Shown here: positions 26,170 to 36,459 of the stretch, piece after piece
Position numbering within the stretch: position 1 is the first letter of the stretch
Layout: every line of letters begins with the position of its first letter
Source: Algoriphagus algorifonticola
GTDB lineage: Bacteria; Bacteroidota; Bacteroidia; Cytophagales; Cyclobacteriaceae
NCBI RefSeq assembly: GCF_007655305.1
Contig: NZ_VLOG01000053.1
Span: forward strand, 48,633-112,632
Direction of reading: 5' to 3'
Length of the DNA stretch: 64,000 nt
Position numbers and translations under genes: made by a program
Notes under the pieces: model-generated
What the model was told of the DNA's origin: nothing
What the model saw: the letters and a program-made list of their open reading frames with translations, nothing else
The model's database searches: none

Positions 26170-27300
26170 CTAACCTGCCTTTAATGCGGTCATTTTGGCG
26201 ATGTTATGGGCTATTAAATGGAGTCCTGTTTCAATATCTACCTTGTCCAGTCCTCTGAGCATGTAGCGCTTCATTCCTTTGTTCTGCTTAAGGTGTCCGA
26301 AAACAGGTTCAACGTCTGTGGCCCTGCGTTTTCTTTTTTCCAGTCCCTGAGGTGAGGTCAGCCTTTTCTTTGCTTCGGATTTATATCTTTCAAGTTTTCT
26401 GTTTACCTCAATAGTCTTTTCATCCTTCATGGGTTTGCATGAAGCTGCCAGTGGGCATCCGGCGCACTTTGTTGCTGTATATTTTGCATACTCCTGTCTA
26501 TATCCTGATGAAGTGGTTCTTATTCTGGTCCCGCTTCTTTCCATTGGCTGTCCGATTGGGCATATGTAAATATCCCTGATATTGTCATAGTGAAGATTGT
26601 CAAGCAGTCCACGTTCCCTGTTTTTTCTTCCCTCTTCTCTGAGTTCTTTATGGAAGTAGTTGTACTTCACGTATGCTTTGGTGCCGTTTTTTTCAAGTGC
26701 TGAGTAATTTTCTTCACTTCCGTATCCCGCATCTGCGGTAAGTGTCTCCGGATATGTACCGTAAAGATTATAGTACGATTCCAGGTGGGGAATGAGTGTA
26801 TTGATGTCGTTGGCGTTCTGGTGTATGCTGTAGTTTACCACAAAGTGTCCGTGTGTGCTGAGCTGCAGGTTGTAGCCCGGTTTGAGCTGGCCATTTTTCA
26901 TATGGTCTTCCTTCATCCTCATGAAAGTAGCATCCTGATCGGTCTTCGAATAACTGTTACGGCCCTGTAAAACCTCTTCTTTCTGTTCGTATTCGGCAAG
27001 CTTTTCCGGCCAGTTCTTTCCTGCATACCTGAGTTTCTGCTTTACTTTAGGATCAACTTCCTTGCCCTCAAGCGCTGCGTTGATCTTTTCAACTGTCTCC
27101 CGTACTTTCTCCGGACTTGGATTTTCAAACTTCTCTTCAGGCTGTCCGAGCTCATCTTTGGCCACTTTGGAAGCATAATCCCAGAGTTCCTCAAGCTGTC
27201 TGCTTATCCGTTCCCTGCTTTTCTTTATGGTTTTCCCCCATACAAAGCTGTACCTGTTTGCATTGGCCTCTATTTTGGTACCGTCAGTATATACCTTAAA
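26170..27300 (-). pseudogene. IS1182-family transposase, N-terminus missing
   Basis: The open frame gives VYTDGTKIEANANRYSFVW, ATFMRMKEDHMKNGQLKPGY, LTADAGYGSEENYSAL and CPLAASCKPM, then EPVFGHLKQNKGMKRY near the end, all hallmarks of IS1182-type DDE transposases. The two later acidic motifs and the zinc-like Cys set are present. The first roughly 150 residues are absent and no proper start exists; the ATG at 27165 is internal. Confidence 0.85.
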
Positions 27301-27320
27301 TCCGCACTGCGGATTTAAGG
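27294..27320. repeat. 27-bp perfect palindrome at the IS/porin junction
   Basis: CCTTAAATCCGCA (27294-27306) and TGCGGATTTAAGG (27308-27320) are exact inverted repeats around a single C. The transposase frame on the minus strand and the porin frame on the plus strand meet within it. It marks the breakpoint of a rearrangement, or could be an assembly join. Confidence 0.75.
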
Positions 27321-28606
27321 AAATAATTCAATCCTTGCTTGTTGCCATTCTAATATTGGCATCTGGCGTAGTGTATGCCCAGCAACCGGCCTTGCAGTAT
27401 TTCAGGCCAAACGATAAAAACGGCCTGAATGTATTCGAGCCCTCAAAAGAGGATACAGTTATCTTTGATGGCCTCAAAGTAAGAGTAGGCGGTGATTTCG
27501 CCATGCAATTTCAAGGTATTAGGCAAAGCAATACGGCAGGTAACCTGACCAAACTGGGATCAGACTTCAATTTGCCGTCTGCCAACCTCAACCTGGACGT
27601 CTAGGTATTGGACGGAGTTCGCATGCATCTTAGGACCTATCTTTCTTCCAGAGCACACAACGAAGCATGGATTAAGGGTGGATACATGAGAGTGGATAAT
27701 CTTGACTTTGTTAAACCTGGGTTTCTGGAGGGAGTGATGAAATATGCAAGTATTACCATAGGGTTAGATGAGTTCAACTATGGGGACGCACGTTTCAGGA
27801 GAACAGACAATGCCAGAGGTATTTTCAACCCCTTTGTGGGGAATTATCTTATGGATGCATTCTCGACCGAGGCATTCGGAGAGCTTACAGTTCAAAAGAA
27901 TGGTTTATTGGCGGTGGTTGGGCTCACAAACGGTAAGCTCAATCAAAATGTAACGGTGAACGATAATACCGACAACAAGCCATCATTTTATGGCAAACTT
28001 GGATTTGACAAGCAACTTAATGAAGACTTCAGAGTGCGGTTAACAGGTTCCTGGTATATCAATAATGGTACATCAACTGGAACCTGGTTATATGGTGGTG
28101 ACAGGGCAGGGACCAGGTATTATAATGTATTGTACACATTACCTGATGCCAATGGAGTTGCTGAAGGAGGTCCAAGAGATGGAAGGTTCAATGCCAGATT
28201 CACAAAACTTACCGCCTTACAGATCAATCCATTCATCAAATTCAAGGGACTAGAATTCTTCGGGATATATGAGTTGGCCAATGGCAACAATGAATTTACC
28301 CAGCCCCAATCAGATACTGAAGGGGGCTTCACACAGCTTGCCGCTGAACTTCTTTATCGGTTTGGTACAAATGAAAAGTTCTACATAGGTGGAAGGTACA
28401 ATACAGTAAATGGCAAGATGAGAGAAAGTGCATCAGAGAACCTCGATATCAGCCGGATCAACTTTGGTGGAGGCTGGTTTATTTCAAAGAACGTTTTAAC
28501 AAAAGTTGAGTACATGAAGCAGCAATATGAAGGCAATGCGTGGACAGGGCGTTTTGCCGGGGCTGAATTTAGTGGAGTCGTGGTTGAAGCGGTGATTAGT
28601 TTCTGA
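27317..28606 (+). pseudogene. Outer-membrane porin, start lost and internal amber stop
   Basis: The frame begins inside a signal peptide (KEIIQSLLVAILILASGVVYAQ) whose Met is lost at the IS junction. It runs to a TAG at 27602-27604 and then continues in the same frame to 28606. The joined product has alternating strand patterns typical of Bacteroidetes porins (VRMHLRTYLSSR, WIKGGYMRVDNLDF, FYIGGRYNTVNGK) and ends in Phe (VVVEAVISF), as outer-membrane barrels do. A CAG-to-TAG change would explain the stop. Transport substrate unknown; the gene is very likely non-functional. Confidence 0.8.
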
Positions 28607-28613
28607 CGGAACT

Positions 28614-28650
28614 CCCGTGTGGATGAGTTCACCCACACGGGGTTCTTTTC
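28614..28650 (+). terminator. Rho-independent terminator after the porin
   Basis: CCCGTGTGG (28614-28622) pairs perfectly with CCACACGGG (28633-28641) across a 10-base loop and is followed by GTTCTTTTC. It lies 7 bases after the porin stop. Confidence 0.65.
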
Positions 28651-28839
28651 ATTCCTGATCATTCCTGAATAAGAGATAACGACTTTAAAAATAAGCATCA
28701 ACAGACCAAAATTTTTAGATGGAAAATAAATCTCAAACATCTACATATTGAGGTATTTGAAATACAAACCATCATTTTTGATATTAAAATCGAACATTCT
28801 GAACTAAATTCCGTAAATTCGCATTAGACTTTCTACAAA

Positions 28840-29274
28840 GTGCAACGTTTTAGAAAAATATCGGCCATCCTGCTTTCCATATTGGTGCTGCTCAGTTCCA
28901 CGAGCTTCACCTTTGGTATGCATTTTTGCATGGGGCAGTTGGAGAGCATTGCACTTTTTTCCGGGGCTGAGCCCTGCGAAATGGCCACACAGAAATCACC
29001 TTGTGCCACGGATAAGCATGATCCAGATTGCGAACATCAGCAGGTCACTAAAAAGGGTTGTTGCGAAGACCAGACTGTAGTAATGGAAGGACATGAAGAC
29101 CTTACCCAAGTGTCCAAAGTGGCGGTTCCTGACTTTCAAATGATCGCAGTTCTCTTCGCAGTGGTATCGTTTCTTTTTAGTGCCACTGCCGTTGATCACT
29201 ATACGTTTAACGACTATTCCCCCCCATTGATTGAGCGTGACATACCTGTGCTCGTTCAATCCTTCCTTATTTGA
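28840..29274 (+). CDS. HYC_CC_PP family small envelope protein
   Basis: A 144-aa protein with a GTG start, an N-terminal hydrophobic signal (ISAILLSILVLLSSTSFTFG), and the Cys/His pattern of the Bacteroidetes HYC_CC_PP family: MHFCMG, EPCEM, KSPC, DPDCEH, KKGCCED, and a C-terminal YSPPLIERDIPV. A hydrophobic segment at about residues 100-120 may anchor it. It directly precedes the CusA-type gene by 119 bases. Metal binding is likely from composition; its exact role is not established. Confidence 0.8.
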   Translation: MQRFRKISAILLSILVLLSSTSFTFGMHFCMGQLESIALFSGAEPCEMATQKSPCATDKHDPDCEHQQVTKKGCCEDQTVVMEGHEDLTQVSKVAVPDFQMIAVLFAVVSFLFSATAVDHYTFNDYSPPLIERDIPVLVQSFLI

Positions 29275-29393
29275 TTTTTGATGATCTGAACCTCCGATAA
29301 TTTGATTACCGGCCGGGTTCAACTATGCTACGTGGTATGTTGGATTTATTCCATCAGACCATCAAACCATTGTATTCATCAAATAATCAAAAT

Positions 29394-32300
29394 ATGCTCA
29401 ATTCCATCATCAAATTCTTTCTCGAGAATAAGCTCGTTACTGTTCTCGTATTGCTACTCATTGTAGCCTGGGGCATTGTTACAGCCCCGTTCAACTGGGA
29501 GGTGGGCTTCCTTCCCCGTGATCCCGTACCCGTAGATGCCATCCCGGATATTGGAGAAAACCAGCAAATCGTTTTCACCGAGTGGATGGGTCGTTCCCCG
29601 CAAGATGTGGAGGATCAAATCACCTATCCGCTCACCACGGCATTGCTGGGTCTTCCAGGTGTAAAAAGTGTGCGGAGTAGTTCAGCTTTTGGCTTTTCCA
29701 GCATCTACATCATTTTTAATGAAGACATTGAGTTCTACTGGAGCCGGTCACGGGTGCTGGAAAAACTCAACTCTTTACCGGCAGGTTTGCTTCCACCGGA
29801 TGTGCAGCCAAAACTTGGCCCTGATGCTACCGCCCTGGGGCAGGTGTATTGGTACACGCTGGAAGGCCGGGACAAAGACGGAAACCCTACCGGAGGTTGG
29901 GATCTTCACGAACTGCGCACCATCCAGGACTATTACATACGCTACGCCCTCACTGCAGTGGAAGGGGTGGCAGAGGTGGCTTCTGTGGGTGGATATGTCA
30001 AAGAATACCAGGTGGATGTTGACCCTGCCGCTCTGAAAGCACATGGTGTTACGCTTATGGATGTGATGCAGGCCGTAAGGAACAGCAACATCGATGTAGG
30101 GGCCAACACCATTGAAGTAAACCGGGTCGATTATTTTGTCAGGGGCCTGGGCTATGTAGAAGAGCTGGCCGACCTGGATAAGGCCGTGGTGAAAGTAACG
30201 GACAATGTCCCGATCCGGGTAAAAGATGTTGCCAAGGTCAATATTGGTCCCCAACCAAGAAACATGAGCGGCATTCTGGACAAATCAGGAGCCGAAGCAG
30301 TGGGCGGTGTGGTCATTGCCCGCTACGGTGATAATCCGCTGAAAATCATCAATGCAGTAAAAGAAGAAATCAACTCCATAGCCGATGGCCTTCCGTCCAA
30401 AACACTGGCAGACGGCACGGTTTCTAAAGTAACGATAGTACCCTTCTATGATCGCACCGGCCTGATCTATGAGACCCTCGGCACATTGTATGAAGCCATC
30501 AGCCTGCAGATCCTGATTACTATCATAGTCATCATCGTGATGGTGTACAACCTGCGGGCTTCCATTCTGATATCCGCCCTGCTGCCATTGGCCGTGCTCA
30601 TGTGCTTTATCTTTATGAAGTACTTCGGAGTGGATGCCAACATCGTAGCGCTTTCGGGTATCGCTATTGCCATCGGCACCATGGTCGATCTGGGGATTAT
30701 CCTGAATGAAAACATTCTCCGGCACCTGGAAATTGCCCCGGAAGGCCAGTCCAAGTTAAAAACTGTCTATGATGCCACTACAGAGGTAGCTTCTGCCATT
30801 GTTACCGCAGTGAGTACCACCATTGTCAGTTTTTTACCAGTTTTCACCTTGCAGGCAGCTGAGGGTAAGCTCTTCGGGCCATTGGCCTACACCAAAACCT
30901 TTGCTTTGGTTGCTGCTCTGATATTTACCCTCATCATCATGCCTGCCTTTTCTCACTGGATATTCTCCATGAAAAAAGGCAAAGGCAAAACAAGTCTGTA
31001 CCTGAATTACCTGTTACTCATTGCCGGCCCGGTAATAGCCTTCACCGTCTGGTCATGGGCAGGCTGGGTGCTGTTTGGTTTCGGGCTGGTGAACGTGCTG
31101 CTGCACCACTACCCTGATAGACTGGGAAAATACCGCGATCTGATGATGGTGGGCGTAACAGTAGTGACTGTAGCCTGGCTACTGACCACCGAATGGGTAC
31201 CTTTGGGGGTATCCAATAGCCTGCTTGTCAATTTTCTGTTTATTGCTGTAATCCTCGGACTGATGCTTGGCACCTTCGCTTTGTTCCTCAGGCTTTACCC
31301 TAAAATACTCATGTGGTGCCTGGACAATAAGGGCTTGTTCCTGGTTATACCTGTTGTCATTATTTTATTAGGTGCCAATATCTGGCTGGGTTTTGACAAG
31401 GTATTCGGCTTTTTGCCAAAAGCAACAGAAAAATTAGGCTGGAACTTAAGGGAAACCCCGGGATGGACGGCTGTATCTGAAGTGTTTCCGGGCTTAGGCG
31501 AAGAGTTCATGCCGTCTCTCAATGAGGGTTCATTTCTCCTGATGCCCACATCCATGCCGCACTCCGGCATAGAAGTAAACCGTGAGGTACTGCAAAAACT
31601 GGATATGATGGTAACGGCCATCCCCGAAGTGGAAATGGTGGTCGGTAAAGCCGGCCGTGCGGAAACGGCCATTGATCCGGCCCCTATCTCCATGTTTGAA
31701 AATACCATCAGCTACAAAAGCGAATATGTTTCGGATATAGATGGAACCAAGCAACGCTTTCGGGTGAATGATGATGGTCAGTTTCTGCTTCAAAATGGAG
31801 ACGTTTATGACCCGGAAACCATGTCCCCTGAGCAAATAGATATAAAGCATCTCACTCCTGATCCTGATGGAGAATATTTCCGCCAGTGGCGGGATCACAT
31901 CAAAACACCGGATGACATTTGGGACGAAATTGTTGGTGTCGTCAATATTCCGGGCGTAACCTCCTCTCCCAAATTACAGCCTATTGAGACACGCCTGGTG
32001 ATGTTGCAAACGGGTATGCGGGCCCCTATGGGTATTAAGGTGTATGGACCTGATTTGAAGACCATTGAAGAATTCGGCCTTCAACTCGAGAAATACCTGA
32101 AAGAAGTGCCATCGGTAAAAAGTGAAGCTGTCTTTGCTGACCGGATTGTGGGAAAACCTTATTTGGAGATTGACATAGACCGGGATCAGATTTCCCGCTA
32201 CGGATTGAACGTACGGGACGTGCAAGACTATATAGAAACAGCCATCGGTGGCATGAAGCTGAGCACCACGGTGGAAGGAAGGGAGCGCTTTCCGATAAGG

Positions 32301-33218
32301 GTACGCTATGCCCGTGAATACCGTGATGATCCTTCATCCATTGAAAACATGCAGGTACCCACACCCTTAGGCAACTACATTCCGTTGGGTCAATTAGCGA
32401 AAATCACCTATCGCCCCGGGCCCGAAATGATCAGGGGGGAAAATAGCTTTTTGGTGGGGTATGTACTCCTGGACAGGCTCCCGGAATTTGCGGAGGTAAC
32501 AGTAGTGGAAGATGCGCAACGCCACCTTCGCGAGAAAATTGATTCGGGCGAACTCATTGTACCTGCCGGGGTTCGTTATGAATTTTCGGGAAGCTACGAA
32601 AACCAGGTGCGGGCAGAGAAACGACTCGCAATTGTAGTCCCGCTATGCCTTATGGCCATTTTCCTGATCCTGTATTTTCAGTTTCGAGCCATCTCTACCA
32701 CCTTATTTGTATTCTCAGGCATTGCTATGGCTTTTTCAGGTGGGTTCTTGATGCTCTGGCTGTATAGTCAGGGTTGGTTCATGGATTTTTCGGTCTTTGA
32801 CACCAATATGAGAGAACTCTTCCAGATGAAGACCTACAACCTGAGTGTGGCCGTCTGGGTAGGCTTCATAGCACTGTTTGGAATCGCTACCGATGATGGC
32901 GTAGTGGTGGCTACTTACCTCAAGCAAAGCTTTGAGAAACGGGAACCTGAAAACGTGAAGGAGGTTCGCAAAGCTGTATTGGAGGCTGGTCAAAAGCGGG
33001 TACTCCCGGCCATGATGACCACCGCCACCACTTTACTGGCCCTCTTACCTGTACTCACATCTTCCGGGCGAGGATCCGACATTATGATACCCATGGCCAT
33101 TCCTTCATTCGGGGGCATGATCATCGAAATTATGACGGTTCTGCTGGTGCCAGTCCTATACTGTTGGTGGGCAGAGCGCAAGATTAAACGCAATCCCAAA
33201 GTATTTACTGAATCATAA
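29394..33218 (+). CDS. cusA: CusA-type heavy-metal RND efflux pump, extended
   Basis: From the ATG at 29394 (MLNSIIKFFLENKLVTVLVL) the protein has 1274 aa, about 230 more than E. coli CusA. HME-RND hallmarks are DAIPDIGENQQIVFTEWMGR, QDVEDQITYPLTTALLGLPG and the TM4 proton-relay Asp in AIAIGTMVDLGIILNEN. Two additions stand out: a hydrophobic block at about residues 526-638 (LLLIAGPVIAFTVWSW, LFIAVILGLMLGTFALF) and a soluble block at about 762-852. Such long CusA forms occur in Bacteroidetes. It pairs with the downstream outer-membrane factor and adaptor for Cu/Ag export across the envelope. Metal choice is inferred. Confidence 0.93.
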   Translation: MLNSIIKFFLENKLVTVLVLLLIVAWGIVTAPFNWEVGFLPRDPVPVDAIPDIGENQQIVFTEWMGRSPQDVEDQITYPLTTALLGLPGVKSVRSSSAFGFSSIYIIFNEDIEFYWSRSRVLEKLNSLPAGLLPPDVQPKLGPDATALGQVYWYTLEGRDKDGNPTGGWDLHELRTIQDYYIRYALTAVEGVAEVASVGGYVKEYQVDVDPAALKAHGVTLMDVMQAVRNSNIDVGANTIEVNRVDYFVRGLGYVEELADLDKAVVKVTDNVPIRVKDVAKVNIGPQPRNMSGILDKSGAEAVGGVVIARYGDNPLKIINAVKEEINSIADGLPSKTLADGTVSKVTIVPFYDRTGLIYETLGTLYEAISLQILITIIVIIVMVYNLRASILISALLPLAVLMCFIFMKYFGVDANIVALSGIAIAIGTMVDLGIILNENILRHLEIAPEGQSKLKTVYDATTEVASAIVTAVSTTIVSFLPVFTLQAAEGKLFGPLAYTKTFALVAALIFTLIIMPAFSHWIFSMKKGKGKTSLYLNYLLLIAGPVIAFTVWSWAGWVLFGFGLVNVLLHHYPDRLGKYRDLMMVGVTVVTVAWLLTTEWVPLGVSNSLLVNFLFIAVILGLMLGTFALFLRLYPKILMWCLDNKGLFLVIPVVIILLGANIWLGFDKVFGFLPKATEKLGWNLRETPGWTAVSEVFPGLGEEFMPSLNEGSFLLMPTSMPHSGIEVNREVLQKLDMMVTAIPEVEMVVGKAGRAETAIDPAPISMFENTISYKSEYVSDIDGTKQRFRVNDDGQFLLQNGDVYDPETMSPEQIDIKHLTPDPDGEYFRQWRDHIKTPDDIWDEIVGVVNIPGVTSSPKLQPIETRLVMLQTGMRAPMGIKVYGPDLKTIEEFGLQLEKYLKEVPSVKSEAVFADRIVGKPYLEIDIDRDQISRYGLNVRDVQDYIETAIGGMKLSTTVEGRERFPIRVRYAREYRDDPSSIENMQVPTPLGNYIPLGQLAKITYRPGPEMIRGENSFLVGYVLLDRLPEFAEVTVVEDAQRHLREKIDSGELIVPAGVRYEFSGSYENQVRAEKRLAIVVPLCLMAIFLILYFQFRAISTTLFVFSGIAMAFSGGFLMLWLYSQGWFMDFSVFDTNMRELFQMKTYNLSVAVWVGFIALFGIATDDGVVVATYLKQSFEKREPENVKEVRKAVLEAGQKRVLPAMMTTATTLLALLPVLTSSGRGSDIMIPMAIPSFGGMIIEIMTVLLVPVLYCWWAERKIKRNPKVFTES

Positions 33219-33228
33219 ATAGAGGAAG

Positions 33229-34653
33229 ATGAAAAAAATAGCAATCATATTCCTGTTGTTTTTAGGAGTTCAGTCCACAAGCTTTTCACAAAGCCTGGAT
33301 GAATACCTGAAAGTAGCAGCAGAAAACAACCCGGAGTTAAAAGCCTACTTCAATGAATATCTGGCCTCTTTGGAAAAAGTACCTCAGGTGGGAGCACTTC
33401 CTGATCCTGAACTGACCATGGGTTTCTTCTTTCAACCAATGGAGCGGTTCATGGGCAACCAGCAAGCCGACATCCAGTTGATGCAGATGTTTCCCTGGTT
33501 CGGCATGCTGAAAACCCAAAAGGATGAAGCAAGCAAAATGGCACTGGCGCAGTACGAAGTGTTTCAGGATGCCAAATACCGCTTGTTTTATCAGGTAAAA
33601 AACACCTGGTATCAACTGTATCGGCTAGAAGAGGAAATCCGCATTACGGAGGAAAACCTTGAGATTCTTAAACAGTATGAGCGGCTGGCGCTCATTCGTT
33701 TTCAGAGTGCAGATATAGGAACCGGTTCCGGCCCTAGCAATATGCAGCAAGCTACAAGCATGAACAGCGGTTCCTCCACCTCATCAGCATCGTCAATGGG
33801 TGGAATGAGCGGTGGAATGACCAGTGGCACTTCCGGTAAAAGCAGTTCAAAAGGTGGTTCTTCAATGGGTACTTCCTCATCAATGAACGGGGGCGGGTCA
33901 GGCATGAGTGATGTGCTCAGGGTAAGGATTCAGATCAAGGAACTGGAAAACACACTTGCCTTGCTTGAAGACTCCCGACTGCCCATTAAAGCCGAATTCA
34001 ATCAGTTGCTTAACCGGGATATCAATGAAGTGGTAAGCATAGCCGATTCATTGAGCGGATCAGTAGTCTCTTGGGAGCGCCAGGCTTTGCTGGACAGCAT
34101 TACGCAGAACAATCCCATGTTGAAAATGCTGGATGCCGAGGAAGAAGCCTATGAGGCACAGAAAAAGATGGCTCGGCTGGAAGGCAGGCCTATGTTGGGG
34201 GCAGGCGTCAACTATGTGCCCTTTAGTCCAAGGACAGAAAATGGAATGCCGATGGGCGGCAATGACATGGTGATGCCCATGTTGAGGCTGACTATACCCA
34301 TCTATCGGAAAAAGTATAATGCTTTACAGAAAGAGGCGGAATTGAAACAATTGGCCGTTCAGCAGCGCAGGGAAAACACCGTCAATCAGTTGACCACCCG
34401 ATGGTCAACCGCCTTGCGGGATTTGGACGATGCAACCAGAAGGACAAAGCTGTACCGGGAGCAAACCGACCTGGCCGGGCAAACCCTGAACCTGCTGATG
34501 ACCAGCTACGCTACTGACGGACGGGATTTCGAGGAAGTGCTGCGGGTACAACAGCAATTGCTCGATTATCAACTCCAGCTGATCACTTCAATAGTAGATC
34601 AGCACGTCACCATTGCCATGCTGGAAAACCTGGCAGCAACAGAACTGAATTAA
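33229..34653 (+). CDS. cusC: TolC-family outer-membrane factor with Ser/Gly/Met-rich insert
   Basis: A 474-aa CusC-like protein with a signal peptide (MKKIAIIFLLFLGVQSTSFS). TolC-type helical barrel repeats are visible (PELKAYFNEYLASLEKV, LPDPELTMGFFF). Residues about 164-225 form a low-complexity stretch dense in Ser, Gly and Met (NSGSSTSSASSMGGMSGG), absent from classical CusC, which may bind Cu(I)/Ag(I) through Met. It starts 10 bases after the pump gene, within the cusACB-type operon. Confidence 0.9.
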   Translation: MKKIAIIFLLFLGVQSTSFSQSLDEYLKVAAENNPELKAYFNEYLASLEKVPQVGALPDPELTMGFFFQPMERFMGNQQADIQLMQMFPWFGMLKTQKDEASKMALAQYEVFQDAKYRLFYQVKNTWYQLYRLEEEIRITEENLEILKQYERLALIRFQSADIGTGSGPSNMQQATSMNSGSSTSSASSMGGMSGGMTSGTSGKSSSKGGSSMGTSSSMNGGGSGMSDVLRVRIQIKELENTLALLEDSRLPIKAEFNQLLNRDINEVVSIADSLSGSVVSWERQALLDSITQNNPMLKMLDAEEEAYEAQKKMARLEGRPMLGAGVNYVPFSPRTENGMPMGGNDMVMPMLRLTIPIYRKKYNALQKEAELKQLAVQQRRENTVNQLTTRWSTALRDLDDATRRTKLYREQTDLAGQTLNLLMTSYATDGRDFEEVLRVQQQLLDYQLQLITSIVDQHVTIAMLENLAATELN

Positions 34654-34671
34654 TTGATCTAAAAAGTTAAA

Positions 34672-36456
34672 ATGATGAAAGAAATATTTAAAAATAAAAA
34701 ACTCCTACTGATCGTGCTCGTAGCGCTGACATTGGGAGGCGTACTCGGCTGGATGGTAAAACCATCTTCAGGTCATCAGGAGACGGAAGCAGCCGTGCAT
34801 AACCATGATGAAGGTAATGAGGTTTGGACCTGTTCTATGCACCCGCAGATCAGGCAATCGGAACCCGGCCAATGTCCCATTTGCGGAATGGACCTGATAC
34901 CAGCTTCCACTAAACGGTCATCAGCCAGTTCGAATCCATTGATTCATGAGATGACCCCTGAAGCGGTGGCCATGGCCAATATCCATACCTCCAGAGTTAC
35001 AGGAGTGTCACCTGAAGGGGAGCTTTTTCTAACCGGAAAAGTGAAAGCCGATGAACGCCAACTGGCTTCTGTCACGGCCAAATTTCCGGGACGTATCGAT
35101 CAGCTTTTTGTCAATTTCACCGGCCAGGTTGTCCGGCAGGGCGAAAGGTTGGCCACCATTTATTCACCCGAGCTGGTTACAGCACAAAAGGAACTTTTGG
35201 AGGCTGCTTCTACCAAATCCACCTATCCCGAACTTTATCAGGCAGCCAGGGAAAAACTGCGCTTATGGAAACTTAATGAGAAGCAAATTGACGATCTTGA
35301 AGGTTCTGGAAAAGTGCAGGATCAATTTGATGTGCTGGCCGACAAAAGTGGTATTGTAACCCAGCGGAATATTTCAGTTGGTGATTATGTGAACACTGGA
35401 TCAGTTTTATTTGATATAGTTGACCTGAACCGGGTATGGATAATGATTGATGCGTATGAATCCGATCTCCCATTTGTAAAAATCGGTGATGAGGTCAACT
35501 TTACCGCAGCAGGCATTCCCGGAGAGACCTTTAAAGCTAAGATTACCTACATAGATCCGGTCATAAATTCTTCAACCCGTGCAGCCTCTGTGAGGGCTGA
35601 GGCCTCCAACAGCAACGGAGAGCTGCGACCTGAAATGTTCATCAACGCCAGGGTGCGGACCACTTTACGCAAAGGGCAATCCTCTTTGGCCATACCCCGT
35701 ACCGCTTTGCTCTGGTCGGGCAAACGCTCCATTGTATATGTCAAGGTACCCGACACAGAATTCCCTACCTACGAAATGCGTGAAATCACCATTGGCCCAC
35801 GTATGGGCGAAATGTGGCTGGTGGAAGCCGGACTGGAAGCGGGTGAAGAGATAGTGACCAATGGAGTATTTGCCATCGATGCGGCTGCACAACTTTCCGG
35901 AAACTACAGTATGCTCATGCGTCCGGATGTGAAAACCATGGACGTACCACAGGCTTTCAGGGAACAAATCACAGCGCTGGCCGATGCTTATTTCAAAGTA
36001 AAGAATGGTTTGGTCGCTGATGATCCAAAGGCTACACAATCCGCATTGGAACAGTTGGAGGCAGCTTTGGACCAGATTGACATGGCCGGGCTGAAAGGCC
36101 AGGCACACGATCACTGGATGGCTTTGAAACAGAAGTTTTCAGAAGCAACTAAAATGATGCAGGCTGAAGAAAGCCTGGATGGCCTGCGGCAACACTTCTC
36201 AATGCTTTCTGAAAATATGCTGGAGATGACCGAATCTTTCGGACTGGAAAAGGACAAAGTGTACAAAGATTTCTGCCCGATGGCATTTGACAATAAGGGC
36301 GCATTTTGGCTCAGTGAAACGGAAGAGATTCTCAACCCCTACTTCGGTGAGGCCATGCTTTCCTGTGGGGAGGTGAAAGAGACGTATCTCAAAGGTCAAA
36401 AAGTCTTTGAGGATGGAGGGCCTGCCAAGCAAGCAGCCAGTGGACATAACCATTAA
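34672..36456 (+). CDS. cusB: CusB-type periplasmic adaptor with heavy-metal-binding and DUF3347 domains
   Basis: A 594-aa adaptor. After an N-terminal membrane anchor (LLLIVLVALTLGGVLGWMV) comes the heavy-metal-binding domain WTCSMHPQ...CPICGMDL (about residues 52-78). The membrane-fusion core follows (VTAKFPGRIDQLFVNFTGQV, SGIVTQRNISVGDYV), and a DUF3347 domain at about 428-585 with DFCPMAFDNKGAFWLS and YFGEAMLSCGEV. The Cys/Met residues of the added domains probably deliver Cu/Ag to the pump. The next gene encodes a stand-alone DUF3347 protein. Confidence 0.92.
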   Translation: MMKEIFKNKKLLLIVLVALTLGGVLGWMVKPSSGHQETEAAVHNHDEGNEVWTCSMHPQIRQSEPGQCPICGMDLIPASTKRSSASSNPLIHEMTPEAVAMANIHTSRVTGVSPEGELFLTGKVKADERQLASVTAKFPGRIDQLFVNFTGQVVRQGERLATIYSPELVTAQKELLEAASTKSTYPELYQAAREKLRLWKLNEKQIDDLEGSGKVQDQFDVLADKSGIVTQRNISVGDYVNTGSVLFDIVDLNRVWIMIDAYESDLPFVKIGDEVNFTAAGIPGETFKAKITYIDPVINSSTRAASVRAEASNSNGELRPEMFINARVRTTLRKGQSSLAIPRTALLWSGKRSIVYVKVPDTEFPTYEMREITIGPRMGEMWLVEAGLEAGEEIVTNGVFAIDAAAQLSGNYSMLMRPDVKTMDVPQAFREQITALADAYFKVKNGLVADDPKATQSALEQLEAALDQIDMAGLKGQAHDHWMALKQKFSEATKMMQAEESLDGLRQHFSMLSENMLEMTESFGLEKDKVYKDFCPMAFDNKGAFWLSETEEILNPYFGEAMLSCGEVKETYLKGQKVFEDGGPAKQAASGHNH

Positions 36457-36459
36457 GAG

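Larger units (their letters stand above)
25971..27307 (-). mobile_element. IS1182-type insertion sequence, truncated at its 5' side
   Basis: The 3' end is marked by GAGGCTGTCTCAG (25971-25983), the usual terminal inverted repeat of IS1182-type elements. The transposase frame then runs on the minus strand to about 27300, where it ends abruptly inside a 27-bp palindrome joined to a porin gene. The N-terminal third of the transposase and the other inverted repeat are missing, so the element is dead. Confidence 0.75.

Noticed and set aside
29325..33244. Several long ORFs on the minus strand and in other frames across the RND pump genes
   Set aside because: They lie inside strongly supported pump genes, have no family resemblance and follow codon bias of the real frame.
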